From positions 29,252,707-29,316,706 of the forward strand of contig NC_089852.1 in NCBI RefSeq assembly GCF_036373705.1: DNA of 64,000 nt. Reading direction: 5' to 3'. This document shows, piece by piece, positions 38,711-50,279 of this stretch. A model generated the notes under the pieces. That model saw nothing but the letters and a program-made list of their open reading frames with translations. It was not told the origin of the DNA and searched no databases. The position numbers and the translations under genes are program-made. The number at the start of each line of letters is the position of its first letter. Positions within the stretch are counted from its first letter, which is position 1. The DNA comes from Amia ocellicauda. Taxonomy: Eukaryota; Chordata; Actinopteri; Amiiformes; Amiidae.

Positions 38711-40930
38711 GAAACTAGGCAGTGATAAATAATAAACAGGGTATAATTACTGCTTCTTAACCTGCGTTGTCACTCTCCATGACAGTGACATGCAGTTTCC
38801 CCAAAATACATGCTAACTTAAAATAAACATTGAAATAAATAACTGTATGATTAGTCGTGTGGTTTCAAAATGGTGTCCATACTAGTGGTGTATTTACTCA
38901 GCATAGCTGGAGACTTGAGATGTTTTTTTAAAGGCAGACACACCAGTAGAGGGTACTGTTGCTCTATGATAAAAAAGAAGACATTATATAAATTCATACA
39001 GAAACTTGAATTTGCAACACAATGGCCTTTTCCTGTCATTCCCTGCACTACAGTACTTGTGACAGAGCTTGTTACTGATTCCAGTTATTTCAGACTGGGA
39101 ATTAAACCTGAAATCATGGTTAGATATTTCTGTATTACAGTAATTCATTAGTTTCTTCTTGCATTCATTAACGGTTATTTAAAAAAAAAACATTACATAA
39201 CTTTAAGGTCGTTTACAGTTGATGCAATACAGTATTATTTTGATTCAAGGTATACTCCGTTTAACAACATTTTTATACAGCATGTAGAGAAGTATTACAT
39301 GAATTCAGTGAATAAGCTAATCAGACCAATTAAGTGACTGTGCAGCTCTCACATTTCATTCTGACAGTGTTGTGTGAGGTTTTATTTTGGTTTTAGTTTA
39401 GTTTTGACATAATATGATGCAATAAGATATTGTAGAAACATAGTACAATGACCACAATGTTGCTCTACATTGTCTACATTGTATCTGCACATTCCAGTCG
39501 GTCTATCTCTGAAAATACATTTATTTTTTTCTGTATATTTAGACAATCTTCAATATAAAATAAGCTTTTCATTCTCTCTATTTTAGTATATTATTCCTGT
39601 GGAATGTAATTAAAAAAAAAAAACATTTTATACAATTATTTTATAATGTTTTGACACAATTCCTTGGAGTATACATAATTTGTTTTGCCACAACATCATA
39701 TTTTTCTAAGTTCACTTTATTACAATGTTGCCACAATGTTATTTGGTTAGCTGGGTGGAAGTTGGATTAGATCAAAACCCAGAAGACATTGTGGCCGTCT
39801 TGTAATAGCTTGGTATTTCAGACCCCCAGGCTATTGTTCTGATAGTACAAATAAAATCCTTGATTATTTTTAAACAGATTTTCTTCATAAGGAAATATTC
39901 TAAATGGTCCCATTTGTATGTGCACCAAATGTCATTGTTGAACAATTCACAGATTCACTAGACACTTTCTTTCATTAAGCACATTTCTTTCATTAATTAT
40001 GCATTTTTCTGTGAAAGTAAGAAAACGATGCCTTACAAATTTATATTTGCTTATATTGACATGTTCTGTAACAGCATCTACCAAATTGCACATTTAAAAG
40101 AACACTTAATTTAACAGTTTGTGTTGAAACAGCTGACAGCAATTCTCTAGTAAAATAAACAATGACAGTAATGTGTTTTTCTTCCACAGATGTTTGAAAA
40201 TGCATTAATATGTAGGAAAAACAGTAATGTATTTTGTCTGGTGCAATTTTTGCATGTTTTTGCTAATCATATTTAAACAGAAAATGTGTTTATTTACAAT
40301 TTTAATATACATTTCTTACAGATTTGTAAAGCACTACATGCGAATTAGAATGCTAATATTTGCAAAATAAACAGATTAGACTGGCAATAGATCTTTGCAG
40401 TAAGAACTGTATCATTATAGTTGTACCCCATGTCATGCATGTCATTGTAACACACTGAAAAGCATCAAACGTGGTCCCGGGAGACATCTCTTCACATTAC
40501 CAGCAAACTAAATCAAGAGAAATGCAACGATCAGACACAGATTGTTTTGCAATACGGCGAAAAGTGGCGACAAGAAAATTACCAGCTGTTATGGTGCATT
40601 GTGACCGCCAGGTCATGTTCATGAGGAGTAGTTCTGCACAGAAATTCAGAGATGCACGTTCTTGGAGTGTTTCTGTGTGATGTCCCTAAGCCTCACCCGC
40701 AGAAATCTGTGCAGAATTGTGCAGCTCTGAGAAGCTGCTGCAGGAGGCTAGCTGTTGATGTGAGACAAAGAGAAGATGCAGAGATCAAGAGGTACTTGTT
40801 AAGCTGAATGACAACTACTGCTGTGCCCTTGTTAGCGGAGGTGAACATCAACATATCATCACACAATGAAGCTGTGAACAGCACTGTCAACACCATAGAT
40901 ATAGAATTCGAGATCGATGCTTTAGCAGTG
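37640..40930. other. AT-rich intergenic stretch
   Basis: Microsatellite at 38655 and poly-C at about 37925. A GC-richer patch at 38210-38290 (GCGCCGCCCGGAGGAGCC) loosely resembles 16355-16390 (GCGCCACCCAGAGGAGCC) and may be a repeat. No gene recognised. Confidence 0.5.
38655..38709. repeat. (AAT)n microsatellite
   Basis: About 55 bases of AAT in AT-rich intergenic DNA. Confidence 0.97.
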
Positions 40931-40934
40931 TCAT

Positions 40935-41252
40935 AAGGACATAAGAAAGTTTACAAACGAGAGGAGGTCATTCGCCCCCTTATGCTCGTTTGGTGTCCAT
41001 TAATAACTGAGTGATCCAAGGATCCTATCCAGTCTTTTTTTAAATGTTCCCAAACTTTCAGCTTTAGCCACATTGCTGGGGAGTTTGTTCAGATTGTGAC
41101 GCCTCTCTGTGTGAAGAAGTGTCTCCTGTTTTCCATCATGAATGCCTTGAAGCCCAATTTCCATTTGTGTCCCCGGGTGCGTGTGTCCCTGCTGATCTGG
41201 AAAAGCTCCTCTGGTTTGATGTGGTCGATGCCTTTCATGATTTTGAAGACAG
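40935..41252 (-). mobile_element. CR1-like LINE C-terminal/3' segment, copy A
   Basis: Nearly the same sequence as 63401-63713, same orientation. The minus strand encodes the IMKGIDHI-type RT C-terminal block and the 3' part of the element, ending in CATAAGAAAGTTTACAAACG on the plus strand. It may belong with the RT fragment at 41590-41915 as one internally deleted element. Confidence 0.8.
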
Positions 41253-41589
41253 GCACTTATCTGCCAGCATTTCTTCAGTTGTACAGGAGTCTGAAGAGAT
41301 CAACAAAAGGCGACAATTGGTTTTGTTTCTGCTGCTATACATTGACTGTTATTGCTATAAGTGGAAACATTCATCTGTCCAGGAGTCAGTGGAGATGGTC
41401 AGTCCCAGATCCTAATCCTTGAGAACATTAACAACACCTTTTTTTTTTTTTTAGGATTTTCATTTGGTGCCATATTATATTAAGTGCCCTGTGCGGGGAG
41501 GGTGTGTTCCTTGACTCCAAAACAAGATGGCGGTAGTCTCATGTCACAGCTAATACACCCTATAGCTTGTGACACATGTAATACCTTGC

Positions 41590-41915
41590 ACTTGTCCACA
41601 TTGAATTTAATCTGCCTGGTGTCGGCCCACAACTAACTTTTATCTAAGTCCCTTTGAATAGCCTGTGCTGCCAAGATTATCTGCTGAGCCACCTATTTTA
41701 GTATCATCTGCGAATTTGCTAACTATCCCAGAGTCCAGATCATTAATATACATTAGAAAAAGCAAAGGCCCTAGTACTGATCCCTGTGGAACTCCACTAA
41801 CAACCTCACTCCAGTTAGAAGCGACTCCTCTAATTGACACCCTCTGTTTCCTATACATCAACCAGTTCATAATCCATCTACCTAATTTCTTTAAGTACTG
41901 TTGGAAATATACCAT
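41590..41915 (-). mobile_element. CR1-like LINE reverse-transcriptase fragment
   Basis: The minus strand encodes [17 protein letters not shown], then [20 protein letters not shown] and [11 protein letters not shown]. These are RT palm motifs B and C with the FADD catalytic box, in CR1 style. The frame ends at about 41640. Confidence 0.88.
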
Positions 41916-41929
41916 CTGTCCCAGGCCTC

Positions 41930-42905
41930 CCTCTCTTCATTCCTAATCCTCCTTGATTTCTCCACAGTGTTTGACACCATAGATCACTCCATCTTCCTCT
42001 CCTGCCTCGCCAACCTTGGAATCTCTAGGACTGCTCTCGCCTGGTTCATCTCCTACCTCAACGACCAGACCAAGTGACATGACGAGGTTCTTCTTTCCAC
42101 ACCCCAGCCTCTCCTCACAGGCGTACCCCAAGGCTCTGTCCTAGGCCCGCTCCTGTTCTCCCTCTACACTCGTTCCCTGTGCCCCCTCATCGCATGCCAT
42201 GGTTTCTCTTACCATTTTTACATAGATGATGCCCAGATCATCCTTCCTGTCTTTTCCATTCTCTGACCCTCTCAACCCCTCTCGCATCTCTTCCTGTTTA
42301 TTCCCCCCCACTCACCTACCGCTGACTTGAACAGACTGCACAGAGTTACCTGCAGACCCTCGTCTCTCCATACATTTTCTCCACACTGCTGCAGTCTTCT
42401 GGTGCCAGAAGATTAACCCTGCCTCCTCTCCACTACCTTTCCTCCAGAGCCGCTCCTTCTCATCCCTGGCCCCTAAGTGGTGGAAAGACCTTCCCACTGA
42501 AGTCAAACAGCAGAGTCCCTGAACTCCTTCCGGCAATTACTCAAGATCCATCTTTTCAGACAGTTTTGTAATTTAGTCATTTACTCTTCTGGAAGATTGC
42601 ACTACATTTTGTAATACTATTTGATTTGCTTTACTAGCACATGTATTGTATATTTAGATTTCCCCTATGCCCCCTTTCCCTTGGCCCTTGACTGTTATTT
42701 AACATCTTGTCTGCACTTATCAGCTTTTACAATCTAGGATGTAAGACCTTATATGTTGTTTACTGTATCTCATATACACTTGTGTAAATTGGTATTTGTA
42801 AAATGTATTATGCCTAGAACTGCATTGTATTATTGCACTTTGTATTGCTCTTATATTTTGTAAGTTACCCTGGACAAGGGCGTCTGCTAAGAAATAATAA
42901 TAATG
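41930..42905 (+). mobile_element. L2-clade LINE, 3' part with tail, plus strand
   Basis: The plus strand encodes FDTIDHSIFLSCLANLGIS, then [25 protein letters not shown] and YIDDAQI (the ADD box mutated to IDD). Later come the conserved C-terminal arginine/serine region and the non-coding tail GTTACCCTGGACAAGGGCGT-CTGCTAAG with (AAT)n at 42855-42905. Several stops. It abuts the oppositely oriented CR1-like fragment at about 41925. Confidence 0.85.
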
Positions 42906-43512
42906 ATAAATCAGACATTGACTAATGCCTATACTGTATGCCAAAGAAAATAGCAGTGGAATGTCTGACAGATATTGGGATTAAAGTAGAATATTCAATT
43001 CTAAGTTTAATGTGAAAACAAAAGGTTAGTTCTACCTATGCTGAAAGAAGTGTTTATGCAAATGGCTACCAGCACTCTGTCAAGTTCAAAGAAGGGGTCT
43101 CAGCACAGAAGCAGAGTCCTGTGCCGGCTAAACTGAGATAGAGCTTTCCTGTACATGCATGGTATTGCCATGATCTAATCAAAAGGAAAGACAGACAGAC
43201 AGACAGATGGAGCACCCAGTAAGTATCTGGAAGCAGAATGCAGTGTGCAGTATTTCAGAAACTGTTCCTTTCAGTGCAAGACATGCTCTTTTTTTCTGTC
43301 TGAATATACAATCCAGCTACATTTCCATGATTTCAAGTGAAAATAAAACCCAGACATTTGATGTATCTTTACCATATCTGCCTTGCGTGTCAGTAAATGT
43401 GCCTGTTAAAACGTGACTGTACACAACTCTGCAGATCCACATTTGTGTGTGCCAAGCCTAAGTTTAACCACCAGGGGGCATCATTGAAAGTCAGCTGCTG
43501 ACTTTACTGACT

Positions 43513-44064
43513 TTACTCAGTCATCCAGTGCACAATACTGCAGTACGTGATGGGACAGATGACCTGTGGGGGGGGGAAACACATCCCAATCAATAAACCA
43601 CAATGCAAAACACTGCACAAACAACACACAACGCTGCACCATTTTTTCAGAAGGTTGCTGTAAGACATTTCAGAGTTATTCAAAGCTGGTGACTGGATTC
43701 TGTTGATCAGAATGAGGGGTCTGGGTTCTGAGCTCACCTGGAAGCAGGGACGTCGCAACGGGGTAGGCAAACCAGGCAATTGCCTGGGGCCCCGAGCTGG
43801 AAGGGGGCCCCCAAAGACTAAAATTGGGCCCCCGAGGGGCAACTAAACGGAATACACAGTAGCGACCGCAACACAAACGGGAAAAGTATGCTACCAGAGA
43901 AAACACCGTCAGCGCCCACCCCTCCCCCCCTCCCAAAACGGGCCCCGATCAATGGTTGTGCCTGGGGCCCCCAGAGACTCTAGTGGCGCCACTGCCTGGA
44001 AGAGAATGTCAGCCCTGGTCTTGGCCAGGTAGTAGGCCTTCAGGCTGTACCAGTAGTTGAGATG
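43513..44064 (-). pseudogene. ABCG1/ABCG4-like transporter fragment: two orphan exons, interrupted
   Basis: Exon A (44064-43996) encodes 23 residues, including [16 protein letters not shown] and ending ILFQ. Exon B (43563-43516) encodes VICPITYCSIVHWMTE, then TAA at 43513-43515. Together they match the membrane-domain stretch of ABCG1/ABCG4 (sterol exporters) in which [13 protein letters not shown] leads into an FPVAYCSIVYWMT block. Exon B keeps an acceptor with a C-rich tract and CAG. Exon A's donor (CTTCCAG|gtgagc) is split off by a 250-bp hAT insertion, and no clean in-frame acceptor precedes exon A (TAG and TGA lie just upstream). No ATP-binding cassette or other ABCG exon was found nearby. 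I read it as a decayed or partly duplicated gene piece; a live gene with distant exons is unlikely given the stops. Confidence 0.8.
43745..43994. mobile_element. 250-bp hAT MITE with perfect 8-bp target duplication
   Basis: Ends CAGGGACGTCGCAACGGGG and, on the other strand, CAGGCAGTGGCGCCACTAG-type sequence, with CAG...CTG limits. Flanked by CCTGGAAG at 43737-43744 and again at 43995-44002. The inside is GC-rich (GGGGCCC words) with no transposase. It sits exactly at the exon A/donor border of the ABCG-like fragment. Confidence 0.9.
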
Positions 44065-44502
44065 CACACATCACTACAAGAGGGCTCCCTCTCAACAACT
44101 TTTATATTCATAACATTGTATACTACAGCACTACTACTTTTTATAATAATAATAAATATGGTTCCTATTCTTTTCTTTTCATTATTGTATTTAAATATAT
44201 TAAACATTTTCTCATAAACAATGTCAATCTCCTGTAGCATTTAAAATATGTACCTTTAATATTGAAAAAGGGACTTTTTTTTTTTTCAATAGACCATGAA
44301 TGCAGTTCATGTTGATTTTAACCTTCAAGGTACAATTAATGATAAAATCAAAGTCAAATCAAGGGAGAAGGTTATTTTTTGATCCCTACAATTAATATAT
44401 ATTTTTTGTCCATAGAGAAGTCTTTTCAAAGTAAAATCAGTAGGAAATCTAGGCTCATGTATAGAGTATGAACTCATTTAATACAGTACCGTGTCTCTGC
44501 AG

Positions 44503-44622
44503 ATCATGATGGTGGTGGCGAACGTGTGGTTCTATGTGCTCCTGTGGGAGGAGGGGGCAGACCGGCCCAGAGAGGCCCAGTTCATGTCAGCCTTGTCTGC
44601 AGGGTTGTGGCAGGGTGTGTGA
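44503..44622 (+). other. Exon-like open segment of unknown identity
   Basis: A good acceptor (GTGTCTCTGCAG) is followed by 39 open codons and TGA. The peptide begins IMMVVANVWFYVLLWEEG and continues ADRPREAQFMSALSAG: a hydrophobic stretch then charged residues, GC-richer than its flanks. I do not recognise the family. The minus strand here also has an acceptor-like CCCACAG before GAGCAC. It could be a stray exon, a pseudogene piece or chance; it lies about 440 bases from the ABCG-like fragment but does not match ABCG proteins. Confidence 0.25.
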
Positions 44623-46069
44623 GCATGTGCAGGAGAAACTGCTTCAGAATCCGTCTGTTCACTCTCCTCCCCACATGAAAACTGGAAAACATGGCCTTTG
44701 AAAGAGGTTATCCTTGCCCAACCAAGATGTATTAATGTAGGCGACAACATTAAAATAAAAATATACACAATAACAACCGGCCAAATAAATATATGAAATG
44801 TTAGATATTTGCTCACATAGTTTGGAAAGATGTTTAAGTTTGTGATCAGGTTCTTCAAACACAGTAACTGTAATAAAGATACAACCTTCCCATACTCATA
44901 AGCCATAATAAGGGTCAAACTGGAGGCAGAGTTGTGTGTGTCTTTGTGTGTGGGTGAGTGTGTTTGTGTGGTTTTAGGTGTACAAAATCGGGAGACTCAT
45001 ACTGTGACACTGCCGGCAGTATACTACTGGCACTACCATAATTTAATTTTACTATATAACATATTACTTTGCACAGTATTAGTTCCCAGTTCATTTTTTT
45101 AACATAATCATTGAATTAAAATGCAAAAGGACCAGGTAGGCTAAGTCACTTCAAAATTAACATAAACACGTACACATAGTTTCTCTAAAGTGATGCAAGT
45201 GTCAAAATATCGATCAACAACTTTGTATCGACAAAGCCACCATTCTAACCCAAGACTGGTAATCTGCCATGTATTTTAAGAGATTTTAAATTCTGTATTC
45301 ATGTAGGAATCTATATGCAGATACAATTGATATATAAGGGCCATTATATATTACGTAAACCTCCCACACTATTGAATAGTAAGTTTATTTATTTCAGTAT
45401 TGACATCTAGGTCACCTAAAATACATACATATCTACAATATTTTAAAAATCTAAATGAAGAAATGTATGTTTAATGGCATGGTTTTACAATGGTGACCAA
45501 ACTACATGTGTTTTTACTCAGCATAATGGGAGGCATCTAACAGGTCTGAGTAATTTCAGTTCCCGAGGACATGATTGCGGCAGCTTTATAGATGTCTTTC
45601 ATTAAGCAACTGATGAAGAGCTGAGAAAAAACAAGTGATTTGAATTCCTCTAAAAATAATTACTTCAGTTAAGATCTGAGGGGAAACGAAAACCTAAAAC
45701 CCCTTCAGCCCTTGAGGACTGTAATTGCCCAGCTCTGCTCTGATGAGACAGACGCTGATAGACACAACTGTCACTGATGCTGTTGTACTTAGTTAAAAAA
45801 TCGAAACATGACATTTATTCATACAAAACTGTATTAAACTTTTTGCAAAAGTTTCCCATAATTCCCTGCACTACATGAGCCAGTTCTCATTATTGATAGC
45901 AGTTGTGCAGAAGTTTATTGTGAACATTATTTTCTAGTCTTAGTTTTGCCTCACCATGCACGTAGAATCATGCACCATATTTCTATGTGCTCTTAGTTAA
46001 TTTTACTGTAATTAGTACTAAAGTCATGTATTGCATTCTCTTGTCCATACTGCACTGTTTCTTTAAATA
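44623..46069. other. Gene-free stretch
   Basis: AT-rich. The phrase around 45470-45540 resembles 38850-38920 (GTGGTTTCAAAATGG / TGGTTTTACAATGG followed by TTTACTCAGCATA), so an unnamed interspersed repeat is likely at both places. Confidence 0.45.
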
Positions 46070-46128
46070 TTTTGTTACAACTGTAAGTCACCCTGGGTAA
46101 GGACATCTGGTTAAAAAATAGACAATAA
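46070..46128 (+). mobile_element. L2/V-SINE tail split by the Tol2-like insertion
   Basis: GTAAGTCACCCTGGGTAAGG followed by ACATCTGGTTAAAAAATA and GACAATAA. The AATAA-rich tail resumes after the hAT element at 48398, showing the transposon landed inside this tail. Confidence 0.7.
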
Positions 46129-48397
46129 CTGTGGTGCAAAACGTAGTTGGAAATTACACTTGAGTAAAAGTAAAAATACTTTATAAAAAACTTACTCCAG
46201 TAAAAGTAAAACGTCTCCCATTCAAACAGTACTTTTGTACTTTATCAGACACTTTTTAAAAAAAAGTATCTACATTCAAGTGTACTTAAGTACCAAAAGT
46301 AAACGTAAAAATTGTGATTTTAGCAATAAAGTGAATCTGTATGTGTTTTTGTATGACCTATAATTTTATGTTTTAATCCAATATTTTATTTAAACAATTA
46401 AGGTATTTTTACTGTTCCTCAATGTTATCCTGAAGAAAACCACGTCCTATAAAAATAAAAGTTATTTAGGCACAGATCTGGAAATGTCTTTCAGTTGTAT
46501 TCAGTATTAACAAAGGGTAATGTTAGGCTATAAACAAATCAGGCATTGACACATCAGATTATTGATTGAGGTAGGCCTAATCAAATTAAATGAGGCATTT
46601 ATATAATATTTCCAGTTTTCTTAACATAACTCGCTGTACAAGCTAGCTAGTGCAAAATATAGCAGTTTCTTCTGCCATCGTCGGGCTGTCCTTGAGTGAA
46701 ACTATTTCGGCTAGGTTTACAGCATAACAAATTTTTAATCTTAGTGAGAATGTTGGCCACTCTCTTTCAAAAACCCCAAAACAGACTCTGAATGCTCAAA
46801 AACAGCATTTTATTATCAGAATGATAATTACCAATTACATTTGGTGCCAGAATAAATTTACTTTTCTAGTAGAGATAACCAATTACCATATTTACACATT
46901 GAATAGAAATCCATGGTTTCTAAAGCATAACACGTAGGTTCATACACAGTCAGTGGCATAGGTTTGGTTTCAGAATTGGGGGGGGGCATGCCATGCATTT
47001 CAAGTCCTCTGTGGGTGGGGGTGTGGTTGCTGAGTTGTGAAGAGGAGAGTGGAGGGGTGGCATCCACTACATCTTTGGAGCCAGCCACACAATATTGGGG
47101 GGAACAATTTAACATACTCTCAACATAGGGAGGGACAAATTTTAATGAGTGCAGGACCGAAATGTATTTCAGACTTTAGGATACAATGTATATTTGTATA
47201 CTATGGCGGTGGAAGGTGGGTGGTTGCTCAGACGAATAAACACTAAACCTGGTTGTTGATGTTTGAAAGTTGTGGCTAACATTCTAGATTTTTGAGTTTG
47301 CTATATCCATGAGTTCTAATAACGCATCATAATCTCCGAGTATGGAACCATCAGAGTTCTAGAATGTGTTGCTGTGGAGATACAAATCAAACATTTACTT
47401 TGAAGACGAGCAGCAGCATGGTAATATCTTCAGAGTTTAAACAAGAAACAAGGCATGGTATGGTAAGGTTTAAATTGACATTGTACTTATTGTTGCTGTC
47501 TAGTTGTGTATGAGATTTGTGTAAGAGGGGGGTTAGAAGCTTTTCAGCATTTTCCTAGGATTCCTGTCATGTAACAGCTGGAATTGTATCTGAACCAACA
47601 CGAATCTCTTAGATTTCACATCAATGGCTCTCATCACCACAATTGGGAGAATCTAGAAAAATAAATATTTCTGTGAAAACAGAAGAATGCTGTTAGATAA
47701 AGGTTGATTACATCACATTTAATTTAGTTTTAATTTAGTTAACAGTTAACAATTAATTTCTGAAGTGGGACAAGCACAACACAAGAATGCAATTCTGATA
47801 AATTGTATGAGACTGTTAAGGTCGGAGAAATGAACCAAATTAGCGAGGATGTAGGCTAATCTCTTAGTTACCCAAAACAGCCTTGGAATGCTCCAAAACA
47901 GCCTTTGTTGACGAATGCATTTAATTATCAGAACAATCAAAAACTCACTCTTCTGGATCCAACAGAAAATAAAGAACCCATGCTCTGAAATGTTATAACT
48001 TGTATCGCTCAGTGCACAGTATTAAGTGCGGCCATTAGTTCATTTCCATCTTTGAGCAGGGAAAGAAAGAGTGATGAAAGTGCTTAATGGGCGAGAGAGG
48101 GAGCGCATATAAGGAAAAAATGATTGGCTCACTACACCGCTGGTGATTATGCTAGAGCTTGATTTGCCAAAATTATATCTAGCCAACTTAAAACATGCTA
48201 ATTCCACGTAGGACTATGTAATTCCTACCTCCAATTATAATAACGGTAACAGGATCTGTGTGATATGTAGTGAAGTAAAAAGTACATTATTTTATATATA
48301 ATTATAGTGGGGTAAAAGGAAAAAGTAATACAAATACTCAAAAAACGTACTTAAATACAGTAACGAGGTATTTGTACTTCGTTACTTTACACCCCTG
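46129..48397. mobile_element. Tol2-like hAT element, 2.27 kb, non-autonomous, perfect TSD
   Basis: Flanked by GACAATAA at 46121-46128 and 48398-48405. The left end is CTGTGGTGCAAAACGTAG with ACTTGAGTAAAAGTAAAAAT; the right end, reverse-complemented, is CAGGGGTGTAAAGTAACGAA then GTACAAATACC. Both match the Tol2/fish hAT end style with repeated AAGTA/GTACTT words. The first base pair differs between ends (CTG versus CAG). No transposase blocks (no hAT C-terminal dimerisation motif, no BED finger) were seen in any frame. The segments at 46738-46835 and 47848-47945 look like diverged direct copies of each other (CCAAAACAG, AATGCTC, TTATTATCAGAA words). Confidence 0.88.
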
Positions 48398-48405
48398 GAC
48401 AATAA

Positions 48406-50279
48406 TAATGAATTGCAGTCCTCAAGTGCTGGGCTTTTTTCAGATTTTTAAACTTATTAAAACCTGGAAAAAACAGATGATTTTTGTACCCTTTGCCATG
48501 TAATGACTTCTCATTACTCGGTTAAGTAATTAAGATCCCAGCCCTGCTTTGGCAACTATGAGTCTGACACACCTGTAGATGGTGCTGTTTCACTATAATA
48601 GGAATTGAGTCATTTGAATTGCAGTGTCAGTCACAGAATGTGTAGGTACTTTGCATGTCTAAATCATCAGAGACAGTGCTGAGGAACCCTCATCATGGAG
48701 TGTCCTCTGAATTGCTTTCTACCTCTAAGTTTAAAGTTTTTTAATTGAACCATTTATGTGAACTGAACGATTGAAAAACCCAGAGTGTCAGTCCTCATTC
48801 CCTCTGACAAGACACAGACATACACCAACTACTCGGCATAAAAATAACAAGAAAGCCTCTTCCTTTATTATTCAGGTTATTGCTTGCTTTAATTTCTACA
48901 TCTTTTTGGGTTGAGATAAACAATAATAAAATACAATCAAAATAAAATGAAATAAGGTATGATACAATGAGATACACCCACACCTTTGCCCTCCACCCAC
49001 AAATGTGGCATCCCTAAGATACAGCCCACAATCACAGAGAGAGAGAGAGACAGCACTGCACACCTACTGCCTGGACAGCTCTAGACAAAGACCATGCTGA
49101 GAAGTGGGATTCATAATTTACCCCATAATACCAAGATGCTTTAGGTAGTTTAACATTCACAGATTGAGGATATTATGATCATATCCAGTGTGGGAGCATG
49201 GAAGCCTCCCTGTAAAATAATACTGTGAATTATTATTATGGTATCAATTGTTTGTTTTTAAAATAAGGGTTTAACATTTCCAGTATATATTGCTTCTGTT
49301 TTGTTGTTGTTTGATTTGTTTTGATGCTTAACATTTTGAAACTCCTTATTTTATTTTATTTTTAATACTCTCCCTACTTGGAATCGCCAGCTCGGCTCCC
49401 CACTACGACTCTTGTTGTAATGCAGGAGGAATGTAGGAAGCTAACACATGTTATTTGAAATGTGTGTTGCGAAGCTGTTGGCTTCCTTTCACACTAAGAG
49501 TCCAGTGCTAACAGCCGAGCTGCGGCTCTGTAGGGAGGACTAATTCAGCTGATAATACTGCCAGGTACCCACGAAGTCCTGGTTGTGCTGTTATGCAACA
49601 AGCAGAGGACACCCCCTGGGCAACTCAAGACCAGTCACCCTTCCCTGGCAAGTCCTCTTCCAAACACATGCCACCTCATGCCAAATCCTGGACACAGTTG
49701 GCTATAATAATAACATATTGAGTATCTGAACCAGTGCTATGTGGGCTCAACTCCCATCATTCAAACAGTGGCCTGATCAATATCGCCATGCTGGTCCGAG
49801 AGGCGTGCCGCAGACTGCTGATAGTCAGACTCCATGACTCCATGAGTTGTGGAAGAGAAATTATAGATTTGAAACATACCGGGCTTCATTTTTGCAGTGT
49901 GGGGTTATTGGGTCATGTTGAGAACCCTACTGAGCTAAATGAGGAAGAGTGAGACCTTCTATCCCTCCTCCTCCCCCACCACTCTGCACAACAGTGAGCA
50001 TATTGTTAGATTTATAATAATAACTATTATGATTATTATATTTATTAATGAAATGGTGATCAAAATTGTATAAAAAGTGAAATATGATATTGATCTTTGT
50101 TTATTGGTTAAAGTTTGGGGGTTGGGGTTCTCTGTTTATGATGTTATTGATAAAGAGAGAGAGCTGTGTGTCAGATAGGGTTGGTTTGTCTGTTTTGCTT
50201 GGGATCCTGTGGTTAGGTTTTTTCTAGGGAGTTGTTTAATCTAGGGTCTGCTTTTTGGATTTGGATTTTTAACTTTTCT
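48406..50279. other. Gene-free stretch
   Basis: AT-rich, with a GC-richer island at 49370-49700 that contains a loose inverted pair (CAGCTCGGCTCCCC / CCGAGCTGCGGCTC). No exon or known element was recognised. Confidence 0.4.
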
